A stretch of DNA of 64,000 nucleotides from contig NZ_PQIG01000067.1 of assembly GCF_012349115.1 (NCBI RefSeq), positions 62,001 through 126,000 of the forward strand, given 5' to 3'. Below the pieces are notes generated by a model. That model saw only the letters and a program-made list of their open reading frames with translations. It had not been told where the DNA came from and ran no database searches. This DNA comes from Rhizobium ruizarguesonis. GTDB taxonomy: Bacteria > Pseudomonadota > Alphaproteobacteria > Rhizobiales > Rhizobiaceae. Below, piece after piece: positions 37,262 to 45,960 of the stretch (position 1 is the stretch's first letter; every line of letters starts with the position of its first letter). A program made the translations under genes and the position numbers.

Positions 37262-38059
37262 ATGCCCACGCCGTTTTACTGGAACGAGCTCAACACATAT
37301 GATTTTGCCGGCCTCTCCCCCGAGACCACGATTGCCGTTCTGCCCATCGCCTCGACGGAACAGCACGGCCCGCATCTGCCGATCGCAACGGATGTCGCGA
37401 TCGCGACCGGCATGCTGGCGGAGCTGAAGCGGCAGCGGCCGGAGGATCTTGACATCCTGGTCCTTCCGACACAGGAGATCGGCAAGGCCAACGAACACAT
37501 CTACGGCCCCGGCACGCTGTCGCTCAGTGCCGAGCTGCTCATCCCCGTCTGGACGGCGATTGGTGCAAAGGTTGCCGAAGCCGGGCTGCGGAAGATGGTG
37601 ATCGTCAATTCCCACGGCGGCAATGTCGACATCATGAGCATCGTCGCGCGCGAACTGCGCGTGCGCCATCAAATGGCGGTGGTCTCCACGCAATGGGGCC
37701 GTTTTGGCCACCCGGAAGGTATGGTCAGCGACCACGAGAGCAAATACGGCATCCACGGCGGCGATGTCGAGACGTCGTTGATGCTGCACTTCCGCCCCGA
37801 ACTGGTGCGCATGGACAAGGCCCAAAACTTTGCCTCGAAGGCCGAAGGGATGCGGGAGCAATCCAAATTTCTTCAGCCTCTGCCGCCGCATTCGCTGGCC
37901 TGGATCGCGCATGACCTCAATCCCTTCGGCGTGGTCGGCAATGCCTCGATTGCCACAGCCGAAAAGGGCGAGGCGATCTGCCGCCATCAGGTCAAGGGAT
38001 TTGTCGAACTGCTCCAGGATCTCAAGGCCTATCCGCTTTCGAATCTCTATGTGAAATAG
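37262..38059 (+). CDS. creatininase-family amidohydrolase
   Basis: 265 residues. Creatininase-family enzymes open or close cyclic amides, or cleave formamides, using two metals. Expected ligands are in place: E33 and H35 (STEQHGPH), D44 (ATDVAIA), H118 (VNSHGGN) and E170 (HGGDVETS). True substrates in the family include creatinine, a riboflavin/F420 precursor and mycofactocin peptide, so the substrate cannot be read from family alone. ATG 37262 has AAAAGGGA upstream. It converges with the LysR gene and shares a promoter motif with the importer cluster beyond it. Confidence 0.88.
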   Translation: MPTPFYWNELNTYDFAGLSPETTIAVLPIASTEQHGPHLPIATDVAIATGMLAELKRQRPEDLDILVLPTQEIGKANEHIYGPGTLSLSAELLIPVWTAIGAKVAEAGLRKMVIVNSHGGNVDIMSIVARELRVRHQMAVVSTQWGRFGHPEGMVSDHESKYGIHGGDVETSLMLHFRPELVRMDKAQNFASKAEGMREQSKFLQPLPPHSLAWIAHDLNPFGVVGNASIATAEKGEAICRHQVKGFVELLQDLKAYPLSNLYVK

Positions 38060-39011
38060 GCTCAGCCGCGGGTTTCACATCCGGTGGGATATGACCCTTG
38101 GCCTGTAACTCCTGCACCAAGCCGAGCAGTTCGGCGAGCAGATATTCGACGAAAAGGCTGGTGGCCGCGTCGAGGGGCGCGCGGGCGCGGGCAAACAGCT
38201 TCATCTGCTGGTAACGCGCGTGCGGCTCAGCGATCGGCCGGAAGACGAGTTCACCGCGCCGGCATTCGGTGATGACGTCGAGCGGATTGAGCAGCGTCAG
38301 CCCCGTGCCGCATTTGACGAGCTGTTTCAGCATCTCCGATGCATTGGTTTCCAGCACCGGCTCGACCGAGATGGGCAGGCGCGCAAAAGCAAGGTTGATC
38401 ACCTCGCGCAGGCTGGTGCCCGGCTGCGCCAGAACCAGTTTTTCCTGGGTGACATCCGCAAGGTTGATCGGCCCAGGGCCGATCAACTGATGCCCTGGCG
38501 GCAGCACGACACCGATCGGGATATCGAAATTTCCGAGCGTGCGGATGCCGGGCATGGCGGGGATGTTGAAGCCCAGACCGATATCCACCTCGCCGGATAC
38601 AACAGGGCTGGCCGTCGTGCCGCCGGTATCGTTGCGCAGCTGGACGAAGACGCGCGGATGCTCTGAAAGAAAGCGCGCGATGATTTCGGGCAGCGGCCCG
38701 GCGGCAAGCCCAACGGTCGTCACCATGCGCACCTTGCCTGCCTGCTGCATCTTGAGGCTGCGGATGCGCCCCTCCAGGCGCTCGTAATTCTTCAGCACGT
38801 CCCGAATATGCTCGATGCAGAGTTCGCCGGCAGCCGTCAACCGCAGGCCACGCGGCAGCCGCTCGAAAAGCGGCGCCCCGATCTCCTCCTCCAGCGCCAA
38901 AATCTGCCTGTTGACCGCCGACGACGCCACGTTGAGGCGCGCGGCCGCCTTGCGGATCGAACCGCAACGGGCGATCTCGTTGATGTAAAGAAGGCGTCTG
39001 GAGTGCAACAT
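38022..39011 (-). CDS. LysR-type transcriptional regulator
   Basis: 329 residues. The N-terminal helix-turn-helix (LYINEIARCGSIRKAAARLNVASSAVNRQI) spans about 6-36 and is followed by a two-lobe effector domain. GGAGAGATC precedes ATG 39011. Its 3' end overlaps that of the convergent creatininase gene by 38 bases. Divergent from the ABC binding-protein gene across 183 bp, it is the probable regulator of the whole cluster. Confidence 0.93.
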   Translation of the reverse strand: MLHSRRLLYINEIARCGSIRKAAARLNVASSAVNRQILALEEEIGAPLFERLPRGLRLTAAGELCIEHIRDVLKNYERLEGRIRSLKMQQAGKVRMVTTVGLAAGPLPEIIARFLSEHPRVFVQLRNDTGGTTASPVVSGEVDIGLGFNIPAMPGIRTLGNFDIPIGVVLPPGHQLIGPGPINLADVTQEKLVLAQPGTSLREVINLAFARLPISVEPVLETNASEMLKQLVKCGTGLTLLNPLDVITECRRGELVFRPIAEPHARYQQMKLFARARAPLDAATSLFVEYLLAELLGLVQELQAKGHIPPDVKPAAEPISHRDSKADRP

Positions 39012-39088
39012 GATCTCTCCAATGCATAAATTTTGCGCAGGACGCACAAATTATCTTCAGCTTTCCCAGAGATGCCGAAAAGGCATCA

Positions 39089-39114
39089 ATGCGCACGAAT
39101 TTTGATGCTTTTCA
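39089..39114 (+). promoter_or_regulatory. motif shared by the importer and creatininase promoters
   Basis: ATGCGCA, a 7-base A/T-rich spacer, then TGATGCTTTTC. The same two blocks occur at 37182-37204 with a 5-base spacer. Both copies face a plus-strand start, about 57 and 81 bases away. Candidate binding site for the divergent LysR regulator or another shared factor; inference only. Confidence 0.45.
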
Positions 39115-39194
39115 AAGCGCATGGCAATGGCTCAAATTCCCTCAAAAGGGGGCCGAGCAAGGCTTCCCTCGGCTCAGAAGGGGAACTGCCAACC

Positions 39195-40211
39195 ATGTTG
39201 AAAGCACAGACGAAGATGCAATTCCTGGCCTGCCTCGGCCTCGCCTCGATGCTTGCCGCCGCCTCGCCGGCGCTTGCCCTCGACAAGGTGAGCTACGGGA
39301 CGAACTGGCTTGCCCAGGCGGAACATGGCGGCTTCTACCAAGCCGTCGCCGACGGCACCTATGCAAAATATGGCCTCGACGTCACCATCGTCCAGGGCGG
39401 CCCGAATGCTGCAAACAGCGCGCTGCTGATCTCCGGCAAGCTCGATTTCTACATGGGCGGCCCGCAGGGCGAGATATCGGCCGTCGAGCAAGGCATTCCG
39501 CTGGTCGATGTCGCCGCGATCTTCCAAAAGGATCCGCAGGTGCTGATCGCCCATCCGGATAACGGCGTCGACAAATTCGAGGATCTCGCCAAGCTGAAAA
39601 CGTTGTTCCTCAGCAAGGACGGCTACCTCACCTATTTCGAATGGATGAAGGCCAACTTCAAAGGCTTCAAGGACGAGCAGTACAAGCCCTATAACTTCAG
39701 TCCCGCCCCCTTCCTTGCAGACAAGGACTCTGCTCAGCAGGGGTACCTGACCTCCGAACCCTACGAGATCCAGAAGCAGGCAGGCTTCGAGCCGAAGGTC
39801 TTCCTGCTCGCCGACAACGGCTATTCGCCCTACTCGACGATGATCACGACGACGCAGACAATGATCGACGGCAAACCCGACGTCGTGCAGCGCTTCGTCG
39901 ATGCCTCGATCGAAGGCTGGTACAACTACCTCTACGGCGACAACGCAAAGGCGAACGAACTGATCAAGAAGGATAATCCTGAAATGACGGATGGCCAGCT
40001 CGCCTACTCCATCGCCAAGATGAAGGAATATGGCATCATCGAATCCGGCGACAGCCTCGACAAGGGCATCGGCTGCATCACTGATGCGCACTACAAGACG
40101 TTCTTCAACGAGATGGTGGCGATCAAGGTCTTCAAGCCGGAGACGGATTACACCAAAGCGTTTACGACGAAGTTCGTCTGCAAGAGCACCGGCGTGGCAC
40201 TGAAGAAGTAG
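39195..40211 (+). CDS. NMT1/THI5-type ABC importer, binding protein
   Basis: 338 residues with a Sec signal (1-29, ending ALALD). The mature start VSYGTNWLAQAEHGGFYQAVADGTYAKYGLDV matches the THI5/ThiY branch, whose members bind pyrimidine precursors of thiamine and related small heterocycles. This branch is consistent with the cytosine-deaminase-like enzyme in the same cluster. ATG 39195 is chosen over upstream frame continuation because the signal peptide begins there. Confidence 0.9.
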   Translation: MLKAQTKMQFLACLGLASMLAAASPALALDKVSYGTNWLAQAEHGGFYQAVADGTYAKYGLDVTIVQGGPNAANSALLISGKLDFYMGGPQGEISAVEQGIPLVDVAAIFQKDPQVLIAHPDNGVDKFEDLAKLKTLFLSKDGYLTYFEWMKANFKGFKDEQYKPYNFSPAPFLADKDSAQQGYLTSEPYEIQKQAGFEPKVFLLADNGYSPYSTMITTTQTMIDGKPDVVQRFVDASIEGWYNYLYGDNAKANELIKKDNPEMTDGQLAYSIAKMKEYGIIESGDSLDKGIGCITDAHYKTFFNEMVAIKVFKPETDYTKAFTTKFVCKSTGVALKK

Positions 40212-40269
40212 TCCGACCGACGGCTTTCCTGGTCCGCCATTAAGGACGTGGCGGGCCGTATCCTCCCGC

Positions 40270-41109
40270 ATGAACGAGACAGCAATGCTCCCAGCAGACG
40301 CCCAGGCGGTATCCCCGAAAGAGACGCGCAAGCGGCCGCTTGTTGTCATGCAGTCGGTCTCGAAGGTCTTTTCCAGCGGCACTGCCGCCCTTTCGAACAT
40401 GTCGCTGACAGTCGAAAGCGGCGAGTTCGTCAGCCTGCTCGGCCCTTCCGGCTGCGGCAAGTCGACGGCGCTGCGCATCATAGCCGGTCTTGGCGATGTC
40501 ACCTCGGGAACGATCGACTGGCCGAGTTCGCGCATCAACTCCAGGGGTCTGCCGGAGGGCGATATCGGCTTTGTCTTCCAGGAGCCGACGTTGATGCCCT
40601 GGAAGAACGTGTTCGACAATGTCCATCTGCCGCTGAGGTTGAGGCGCGTTTCGAAGGCAGCCGCGCATGATCAGATCATGGAAGTGCTGACCACCGTCGG
40701 CCTTCAGGATTTTGCCAAGGCCTATCCGCGCGAGCTTTCCGGCGGCATGAAGATGCGCGTCTCGATCGCCCGTGCGCTGGTGACGAAGCCGAAGCTGCTG
40801 CTGATGGACGAGCCTTTCGCCGCGCTCGATGAGATCACCCGCCAGAAGCTCAACGACGACGTGCTGCGGCTGTGGAAGGCGACCGGCATTACGGTGATTT
40901 TCGTGACGCATTCGGTCTTCGAGTCCGCCTATCTCTCGAACCGCATCGTCGTGATGAAGGCAAGGCCCGGGCGCGTGCATGCCGATGTCCCGCTGATCAC
41001 CAGCCTCGAACGCGACGCGCACTACCGCACCTCGGAAGAATACCGCAAGGCCTGCGAAACGGTATCGCATTCGCTGATCGGGGCGATCAATTCGGCAGGG
41101 GATCATTGA
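40270..41109 (+). CDS. ABC importer ATPase (SsuB/TauB/ThiZ type)
   Basis: 279 residues. Walker A GPSGCGKST, Q-loop FVFQEPTLMPW, signature LSGGMKMRVSIARAL, Walker B LLLMDEPFAALDE and switch VTHSVFE. The QEPTLMPW loop is characteristic of nitrate/sulfonate/taurine/pyrimidine importers. The stop overlaps the permease start by one base (TGATG). Confidence 0.94.
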   Translation: MNETAMLPADAQAVSPKETRKRPLVVMQSVSKVFSSGTAALSNMSLTVESGEFVSLLGPSGCGKSTALRIIAGLGDVTSGTIDWPSSRINSRGLPEGDIGFVFQEPTLMPWKNVFDNVHLPLRLRRVSKAAAHDQIMEVLTTVGLQDFAKAYPRELSGGMKMRVSIARALVTKPKLLLMDEPFAALDEITRQKLNDDVLRLWKATGITVIFVTHSVFESAYLSNRIVVMKARPGRVHADVPLITSLERDAHYRTSEEYRKACETVSHSLIGAINSAGDH

Positions 41110-41951
41110 TGAGTGACGAAACAGACACATCGCCGCTGCTCGTTAAGGGTACCGCAAGCGCAAGGCGCCGCGATCTTGCGCTGCGTATCGCCATCCCCTT
41201 CCTCGTCATCGCCCTGATGATCCTCGTCTGGTACGCCTATGTGAAACTGTCCGGCGTGCCGCCCTATATCCTGCCAGGACCGGCCGCTGTGGCAAACGCC
41301 TTCGTGACGGATTGGGGTACGCTTGCCCCTGCCCTCTGGGTCACCACCAAGATCACCTTCATCTCATTGATGCTGGCGCTTGTCGGCGGCGTCGGTTTTG
41401 CGATCTTTCTCGTGCAGTCGCGCTGGGTCGAGCTTGCCTTCTATCCCCTTGCCGTCATCCTGCAGGTAACGCCGATCGTCGCCATCTCGCCGCTGATCCT
41501 GATCTACGCTCCCTCCACGCAGGTAGCGCTGCTGATCTGCGCCTTCCTCGTCGCCTTTTTCCCGATCCTTTCGAATATGGTCCAGGGCCTGAAGAGCGTC
41601 GACCACAATCTGATCAACCTCTTTGAGCTCTACGGCGCCTCGCGCTGGCAGACGCTGCTCTTTCTCAAACTGCCTGCCGCCCAACCCTATTTCATGACCG
41701 GTCTTCGCATCGGCGGCGGCCTCGCGCTGATCGCCGCCGTCGTCGCCGAATTTGCCGCGGGCTCTGCCGGTGCCGGCTCCGGTCTTGCCTTCCGCCTGCT
41801 GGAAGCGCAGTACCGGATGAACATACCGCGGCTCTTTGCGGCGCTCTTGATGCTCTCCATGCTTGGGGTGGCGATCTTCGGCCTCACCACCTTCATCGCC
41901 TGGCTGAGCCTTCATCGCTGGCATGAAAGCAGCATCAAACGGGAAAACTGA
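41109..41951 (+). CDS. ABC importer permease (SsuC/ThiX type)
   Basis: 280 residues with about six membrane segments. The ATPase-docking loop is LFELYGASRWQTLLFLKLPAAQPYF at about residue 178-202. The start shares one base with the ATPase stop and the stop shares one base with the amidohydrolase start, so the transporter and enzyme genes are translated as a unit. The frame is open upstream, but that part mirrors the ATPase gene. Confidence 0.93.
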   Translation: MSDETDTSPLLVKGTASARRRDLALRIAIPFLVIALMILVWYAYVKLSGVPPYILPGPAAVANAFVTDWGTLAPALWVTTKITFISLMLALVGGVGFAIFLVQSRWVELAFYPLAVILQVTPIVAISPLILIYAPSTQVALLICAFLVAFFPILSNMVQGLKSVDHNLINLFELYGASRWQTLLFLKLPAAQPYFMTGLRIGGGLALIAAVVAEFAAGSAGAGSGLAFRLLEAQYRMNIPRLFAALLMLSMLGVAIFGLTTFIAWLSLHRWHESSIKREN

Positions 41952-43264
41952 TGACCTATTCCTTCATATCCCCGCCGAATGCGGCCCGCTTCGTGCTGAG
42001 CAATGCGACAGTGCCCGCCGTCACCGTCGAGCAAGTCGACGTGCCGGTCACGGAAGGGCTGGCCACGGTCGATATCGTCATCAGCGACGGCATGATTGCC
42101 GCCATCCGGCCGGCCGGCACCGCACCCACCGATTATGCCAGGACCGATCTTAAGGACGGCATGGTCTGGCCGTGCTTTGCCGATATCCATACCCATCTCG
42201 ACAAAGGCCATATCTGGCCGCGCCAGGCCAATCCCGACGGCAGCTTCATGGGCGCGCTCGATGCCGTCAGGGCCGACCGGGAAGCCAACTGGTCAGCCGC
42301 AGACGTCAAACGGCGCATGGAATTCTCGCTCCGCTCCGCCTATGCCCATGGCACCAGCCTGATCCGCACGCACCTGGATTCGCTTGCGCCCCAGCATCGC
42401 ATCTCCTTCGGGGTTTTTGCCGAAATCCGGGATGCCTGGAAGGACAGGATTGCGCTGCAGGCGGTCGCCCTCTTCCCGCTGGATGCCATGGCAGACAGCG
42501 CCTTCTTTACCGATCTCGTCACAACAATCCGACAGAACGGCGGCCTGCTTGGCGGTGTCACCCGGATGGGGCCGGAGCTTGTCTGGCAGCTCGACACACT
42601 CTTCGGGACGGCCGCAGAGCAGGGCCTGGATGTCGATCTGCATGTCGACGAGACGGATGATCGCGGCGCGGAAACACTGAAGGCAATCGCCGAGGCCGTG
42701 CTGCGCAACGGGTTCGAGGGCAAGGTGACCGCCGGCCATTGCTGCTCGCTCGCCCGCCAGGACGAAGACACCGCCGCGCGGACCGTCGAGTTGGTCGCCA
42801 AGGCGGGTATCGCGGTCATTTCACTGCCGATGTGCAACATGTATCTGCAGGATCGCTACCCCGGCCGCACCCCGCGCTGGCGCGGCGTCACCCTGTTCAA
42901 GGAACTGGCCGCCGCCGGTGTCGCGACCGCGGTCGCATCCGACAATACCCGCGACCCCTTCTATGCCTATGGCGATCTCGATCCGGTGGAAGTCTTCCGC
43001 GAGGCCGTACGGATACTGCATCTCGACCATCCGCTCGATACCGCCGCCCGTGTCGTCACCACCTCGGCCGCCGCCATCGTCGGACGGCCGGACAAGGGCC
43101 GCATCGCCGCCGGCGATCCTGCCGATCTCGTGCTCTTCAGCGCGCGGCGCTGGAGTGAATTCCTGTCCCGTCCGCAGTCTGACCGCGTCGTGCTTCGCCG
43201 CGGCAAGGTGATCGACCGCAGCCTGCCGGATTACCGTGAACTCGATAACGTCGTTGGAGCCTGA
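41951..43264 (+). CDS. cytosine-deaminase-like amidohydrolase
   Basis: 437 residues, metal-dependent amidohydrolase of the CodA branch. Metal and catalytic elements in order: DIHTHLDKGH, LHVDETDDRG, TAGHCCSLA and ASDNTRDPFYAYGDL. Relatives deaminate cytosine, isocytosine, creatinine-type guanidines and other N-heterocycles. The DPFYAYGDLDPVEVF segment resembles the CodA HDDVFDPWYPLG region but is not identical, so substrate range may differ. Co-translated with the importer permease. Confidence 0.88.
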   Translation: MTYSFISPPNAARFVLSNATVPAVTVEQVDVPVTEGLATVDIVISDGMIAAIRPAGTAPTDYARTDLKDGMVWPCFADIHTHLDKGHIWPRQANPDGSFMGALDAVRADREANWSAADVKRRMEFSLRSAYAHGTSLIRTHLDSLAPQHRISFGVFAEIRDAWKDRIALQAVALFPLDAMADSAFFTDLVTTIRQNGGLLGGVTRMGPELVWQLDTLFGTAAEQGLDVDLHVDETDDRGAETLKAIAEAVLRNGFEGKVTAGHCCSLARQDEDTAARTVELVAKAGIAVISLPMCNMYLQDRYPGRTPRWRGVTLFKELAAAGVATAVASDNTRDPFYAYGDLDPVEVFREAVRILHLDHPLDTAARVVTTSAAAIVGRPDKGRIAAGDPADLVLFSARRWSEFLSRPQSDRVVLRRGKVIDRSLPDYRELDNVVGA

Positions 43265-43265
43265 C

Positions 43266-44675
43266 ATGGCCGATTATCAGAAGATCAAAAAGGAACTCGA
43301 AGGCATCGCCGTTGAGGATAATCCGGCGTTGGTTCGCCAGAAGAGCCGGGATTTCTACTGGTATTCGCCTGTACTCAAAGCTCAGCTCGACAATGTGACG
43401 GCCGATCTCGTCGTCACACCAAAGACCGAGGAAGAGGTCATCCGGACGCTGAAGGTCGCCTATGCCCATGGCGTACCGGTCACGCCGCGCGGCGCCGGCA
43501 CTGGCAATTACGGCCAGGCCATGCCGCTTTCCGGCGGCATCGTTCTCAATCTTGCCGCCATGGACAAGATCAAGGAGATCCATCCTGGCCGCGTCATCTG
43601 CGAACCGGGCATCGTGCTTGCCCAGCTCGACAAGCAGACCAAGGCCCATTCCGGCCAGGAGCTGCGTTTCCACCCCTCCACCGCCCAGACGGCGACGGTC
43701 GGCGGCTTCGTCGCCGGCGGTTCCGGCGGCGTCGGCTCGATCACCTGGGGCGGCTTGCGCGACCTCGGCAACATCCTGCGCCTGCGCGTCGTCACCATGG
43801 AGGCCGAGCCGCGCGTCCTCGATCTCACCGGCTGGGATCTCCAGAAGGTGAGCCACGCCTATGGCACCAACGGCATCATCACCGAGATCGAGATGCCGCT
43901 TGCACCTGCCTATGACTGGGTCGATGTGCTCGTCGGCTATGACGACTTCATGGAAGCGGTGCGCTTCTCCGACGCACTGGCGAAATGCAATGGCATCCTC
44001 GTCAAGGAGATCGCGCCGATCGCCGCTCCCATTCCTTACGACTATTTCACCCGCCACAAGCCCTATATCCGTCAGGGCCAGTCGATCGTCGTGCTGATGA
44101 TCGCGCCGCACTCCATGGATGCTTTTCTTGCCTTCACGGCGGCGCAGAAGGGCGAGATCATGTTCCGCTCCGACAAGGTGGAAAGCATGCGCGGCATCCC
44201 GCATGCCTATGAGCTTGCCTGGAACCACACGACATTGCGTGCGCTGAAGGTCGACCCGAGCTTCACCTATCTGCAGGTGCAATATCCGGGACCGGATCAT
44301 GTCGCCAAGGTTCGGAAGATGGTGGAGATCTTCGGTGACGAAGTGCCGGGTCATCTCGAATTCATCAAATTCGACGGCCAGATCCAGTGCTCCGGCCTGC
44401 CGTTGGTGCGCTACACCACCGAGGAGCGGCTGGAGGAGATCATCAAGATCCATCAGGACAATGGATGCCCGATCTTCAACCCGCACCGCTATACGCTGGA
44501 AGAAGGCGGCATGAAGCGCACCGACGCGGTGCAGCTCGCCTTCAAGCAGGAAACCGATCCGAAGGGCTTGCTCAATCCCGGCAAGATGATCGCGTGGGAC
44601 AATCCCGATTTCGATTTCAACGCCGGCAAGAACTATCTCTTCCCTGGCCTGGCGGCCCTGATGGAGGCCTCATGA
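43266..44675 (+). CDS. FAD-linked oxidase (GlcD/VAO-type)
   Basis: 469 residues of the vanillyl-alcohol-oxidase fold. The FAD-binding loop is TPRGAGTGNYGQAMPLSGG, followed by FHPSTAQTATVGGFVAGGSGGVG and a C-terminal cap ending DPKGLLNPGKMIAWD. It starts 1 base beyond the amidohydrolase stop and overlaps the next gene by 4. In this cluster it probably oxidises the ring product released by the amidohydrolases. The exact reaction is unknown. Confidence 0.88.
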   Translation: MADYQKIKKELEGIAVEDNPALVRQKSRDFYWYSPVLKAQLDNVTADLVVTPKTEEEVIRTLKVAYAHGVPVTPRGAGTGNYGQAMPLSGGIVLNLAAMDKIKEIHPGRVICEPGIVLAQLDKQTKAHSGQELRFHPSTAQTATVGGFVAGGSGGVGSITWGGLRDLGNILRLRVVTMEAEPRVLDLTGWDLQKVSHAYGTNGIITEIEMPLAPAYDWVDVLVGYDDFMEAVRFSDALAKCNGILVKEIAPIAAPIPYDYFTRHKPYIRQGQSIVVLMIAPHSMDAFLAFTAAQKGEIMFRSDKVESMRGIPHAYELAWNHTTLRALKVDPSFTYLQVQYPGPDHVAKVRKMVEIFGDEVPGHLEFIKFDGQIQCSGLPLVRYTTEERLEEIIKIHQDNGCPIFNPHRYTLEEGGMKRTDAVQLAFKQETDPKGLLNPGKMIAWDNPDFDFNAGKNYLFPGLAALMEAS

Positions 44676-45253
44676 GGGTTCTCGTCCTCCACTCTCACCC
44701 GGTCGAGGAAAGTTACGGCAAGGCGCTTTACCGGCAAACCGTCGAGAGCCTGCAGAAGGCCGGGCATACAGTGGATGGCTGCGACCTCTATGAAGAGCAG
44801 TTCGATCCGGTGCTCTCGCGCCGCGACCGGCTCGTCTATCACGACTATCCGGAAAATCTGAAGCTGGTGGAATCGCATGTCGAAAGGTTGAAGGCGGCCG
44901 AGGGGCTGGTGATCTGCACCCCGATCTGGAACTTCGGCTTTCCGGCGATCCTGAAGGGATATTTCGACCGAGTCTGGCTGCCGGGCGTTTCCTTCGATCT
45001 GGTCAACGGCAAGGTGGAATCGCGGCTGCGCCACATCCGCAAGCTCGCAGCCGTCCTGACTTATGGCGCAACGCCCTTCCGGGCCTTCGCCGCCGGCAAC
45101 CCGCCGAAGAAAATCGTAAAGCGCGTGCTGAGGGCGCAGATCAATCCGGTGAGGCCGGTGACGTTCCTCGCCCATTACGACATGAACAATTGCACGCCGG
45201 AGACGCGGGCAAAATTCCTCGCCCGCGTCGGAGGGGCAATGGAGCGATTCTAG
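44672..45253 (+). CDS. flavodoxin-fold NAD(P)H:quinone oxidoreductase-like protein
   Basis: 193 residues, Flavodoxin_2 family (VLVLHSHPVEESYGKALY at the N-terminus, CTPIWNFGFPAILKGYFDRVW at about 90). FMN- or FAD-dependent reductases of this fold supply electrons or reduce quinone-like products. Overlaps the oxidase gene by 4 bases (ATGA). Its TAG stop codon lies inside the end of a RIME-like repeat, so the native C-terminus may have been altered by the insertion. Confidence 0.85.
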   Translation: MRVLVLHSHPVEESYGKALYRQTVESLQKAGHTVDGCDLYEEQFDPVLSRRDRLVYHDYPENLKLVESHVERLKAAEGLVICTPIWNFGFPAILKGYFDRVWLPGVSFDLVNGKVESRLRHIRKLAAVLTYGATPFRAFAAGNPPKKIVKRVLRAQINPVRPVTFLAHYDMNNCTPETRAKFLARVGGAMERF

Positions 45254-45377
45254 AGCAGTTCCAGCAAAACTGTGCTGCGCCTTTGCCAGGCAAAGCGCGA
45301 AGCGCTTTTGCCGGGAATTGCGTGAAAACAAAGAGGTAGAGCATCTCCGTGCTTCGAAGAAAAAAGGAAATGCTCTA
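45250..45377 (-). repeat. RIME-like repeat, copy C, filling the gap between two convergent genes
   Basis: Begins CTAGAGCAGTTCCAGCAAAA and ends GGAAATGCTCTA. Read on the minus strand it matches copy B (CTCTTTGTTTTCACGCAATT block and the TTTTGCTGGAA block near CTCTAG). It carries an extra internal hairpin-like stretch, TTTGCCAGGCAAAGCGCGAAGCG. The stop codons of both flanking genes, TAG at 45251-45253 and TAG on the minus strand at 45375-45377, are part of the repeat termini. Confidence 0.8.
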
Positions 45378-45764
45378 CAAGATTTTCGCGGCCGTCACCT
45401 CGACCTCGACGAGGAACTCGGGGCGCGTAAAACCGCCGATGACGAGCAAGGTGGAAACCGGCTTCGGATCGAGCGTATAGCGATCCCGTACAGCCATATA
45501 GGCCGGGAAGTCCTCGCGGCGGGTGACGAAGCCCGAAATGCGGATCACATCGGCAAAACTCATCTCCGCCTCTTCGAGGATCGCCTTGATCGCCTCGAAG
45601 CAGAGTTCCGCCTGAGCAGTGACATCGCTCGGAACGGCATCGTCGAGACCGATACCAAGCTGGCCCGACGTGACGAGCAGCGCTGCGCCAGGCGGCACCA
45701 GCAGGCCGTGATTGTAATTTCCAAAAGGCCGGCGCACCGAGGCCGGATTGAAGATCTTCTTCAT
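45375..45764 (-). CDS. RidA/YjgF-family protein lacking the usual arginine
   Basis: 129 residues, full length for the Rid family (VTSGQLGIGLDD, ELCFEAIKAILEEA, VEVEVTAAKIL). Archetypal RidA uses an arginine (R105 in E. coli, in the PARS/T motif) to deaminate imines; here the aligned sequence is PVST, so that residue is V103. It belongs to a Rid subgroup without the canonical activity. Convergent on the reductase gene and separated from it only by repeat copy C; it may still act on a product of the cluster. Confidence 0.88.
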   Translation of the reverse strand: MKKIFNPASVRRPFGNYNHGLLVPPGAALLVTSGQLGIGLDDAVPSDVTAQAELCFEAIKAILEEAEMSFADVIRISGFVTRREDFPAYMAVRDRYTLDPKPVSTLLVIGGFTRPEFLVEVEVTAAKIL

Positions 45765-45960
45765 CGATCGCTCTGAAATTTTCCCATAGGTCGGCAGATA
45801 CCGCGACCCTACAGGATGCGGCAGGATATGAGAATATCGCTGCCGCTCATGATGCCTTGCGAGGAGTGATGCGGGACAACCGCCTTGGAGGGATCGAGCC
45901 GATGATCGTCCAGGCGCCAGGTCACTATCTTTCGGTATTTGATCTGACGTTAGCCGCGCG

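Noticed and set aside
219..45377. The three repeats as a possible CRISPR array or transposon ends
   Set aside because: They are single dispersed copies with internal hairpins, no regular spacers, no transposase and no target duplications that I can see; they fit rhizobial intergenic mosaic repeats.
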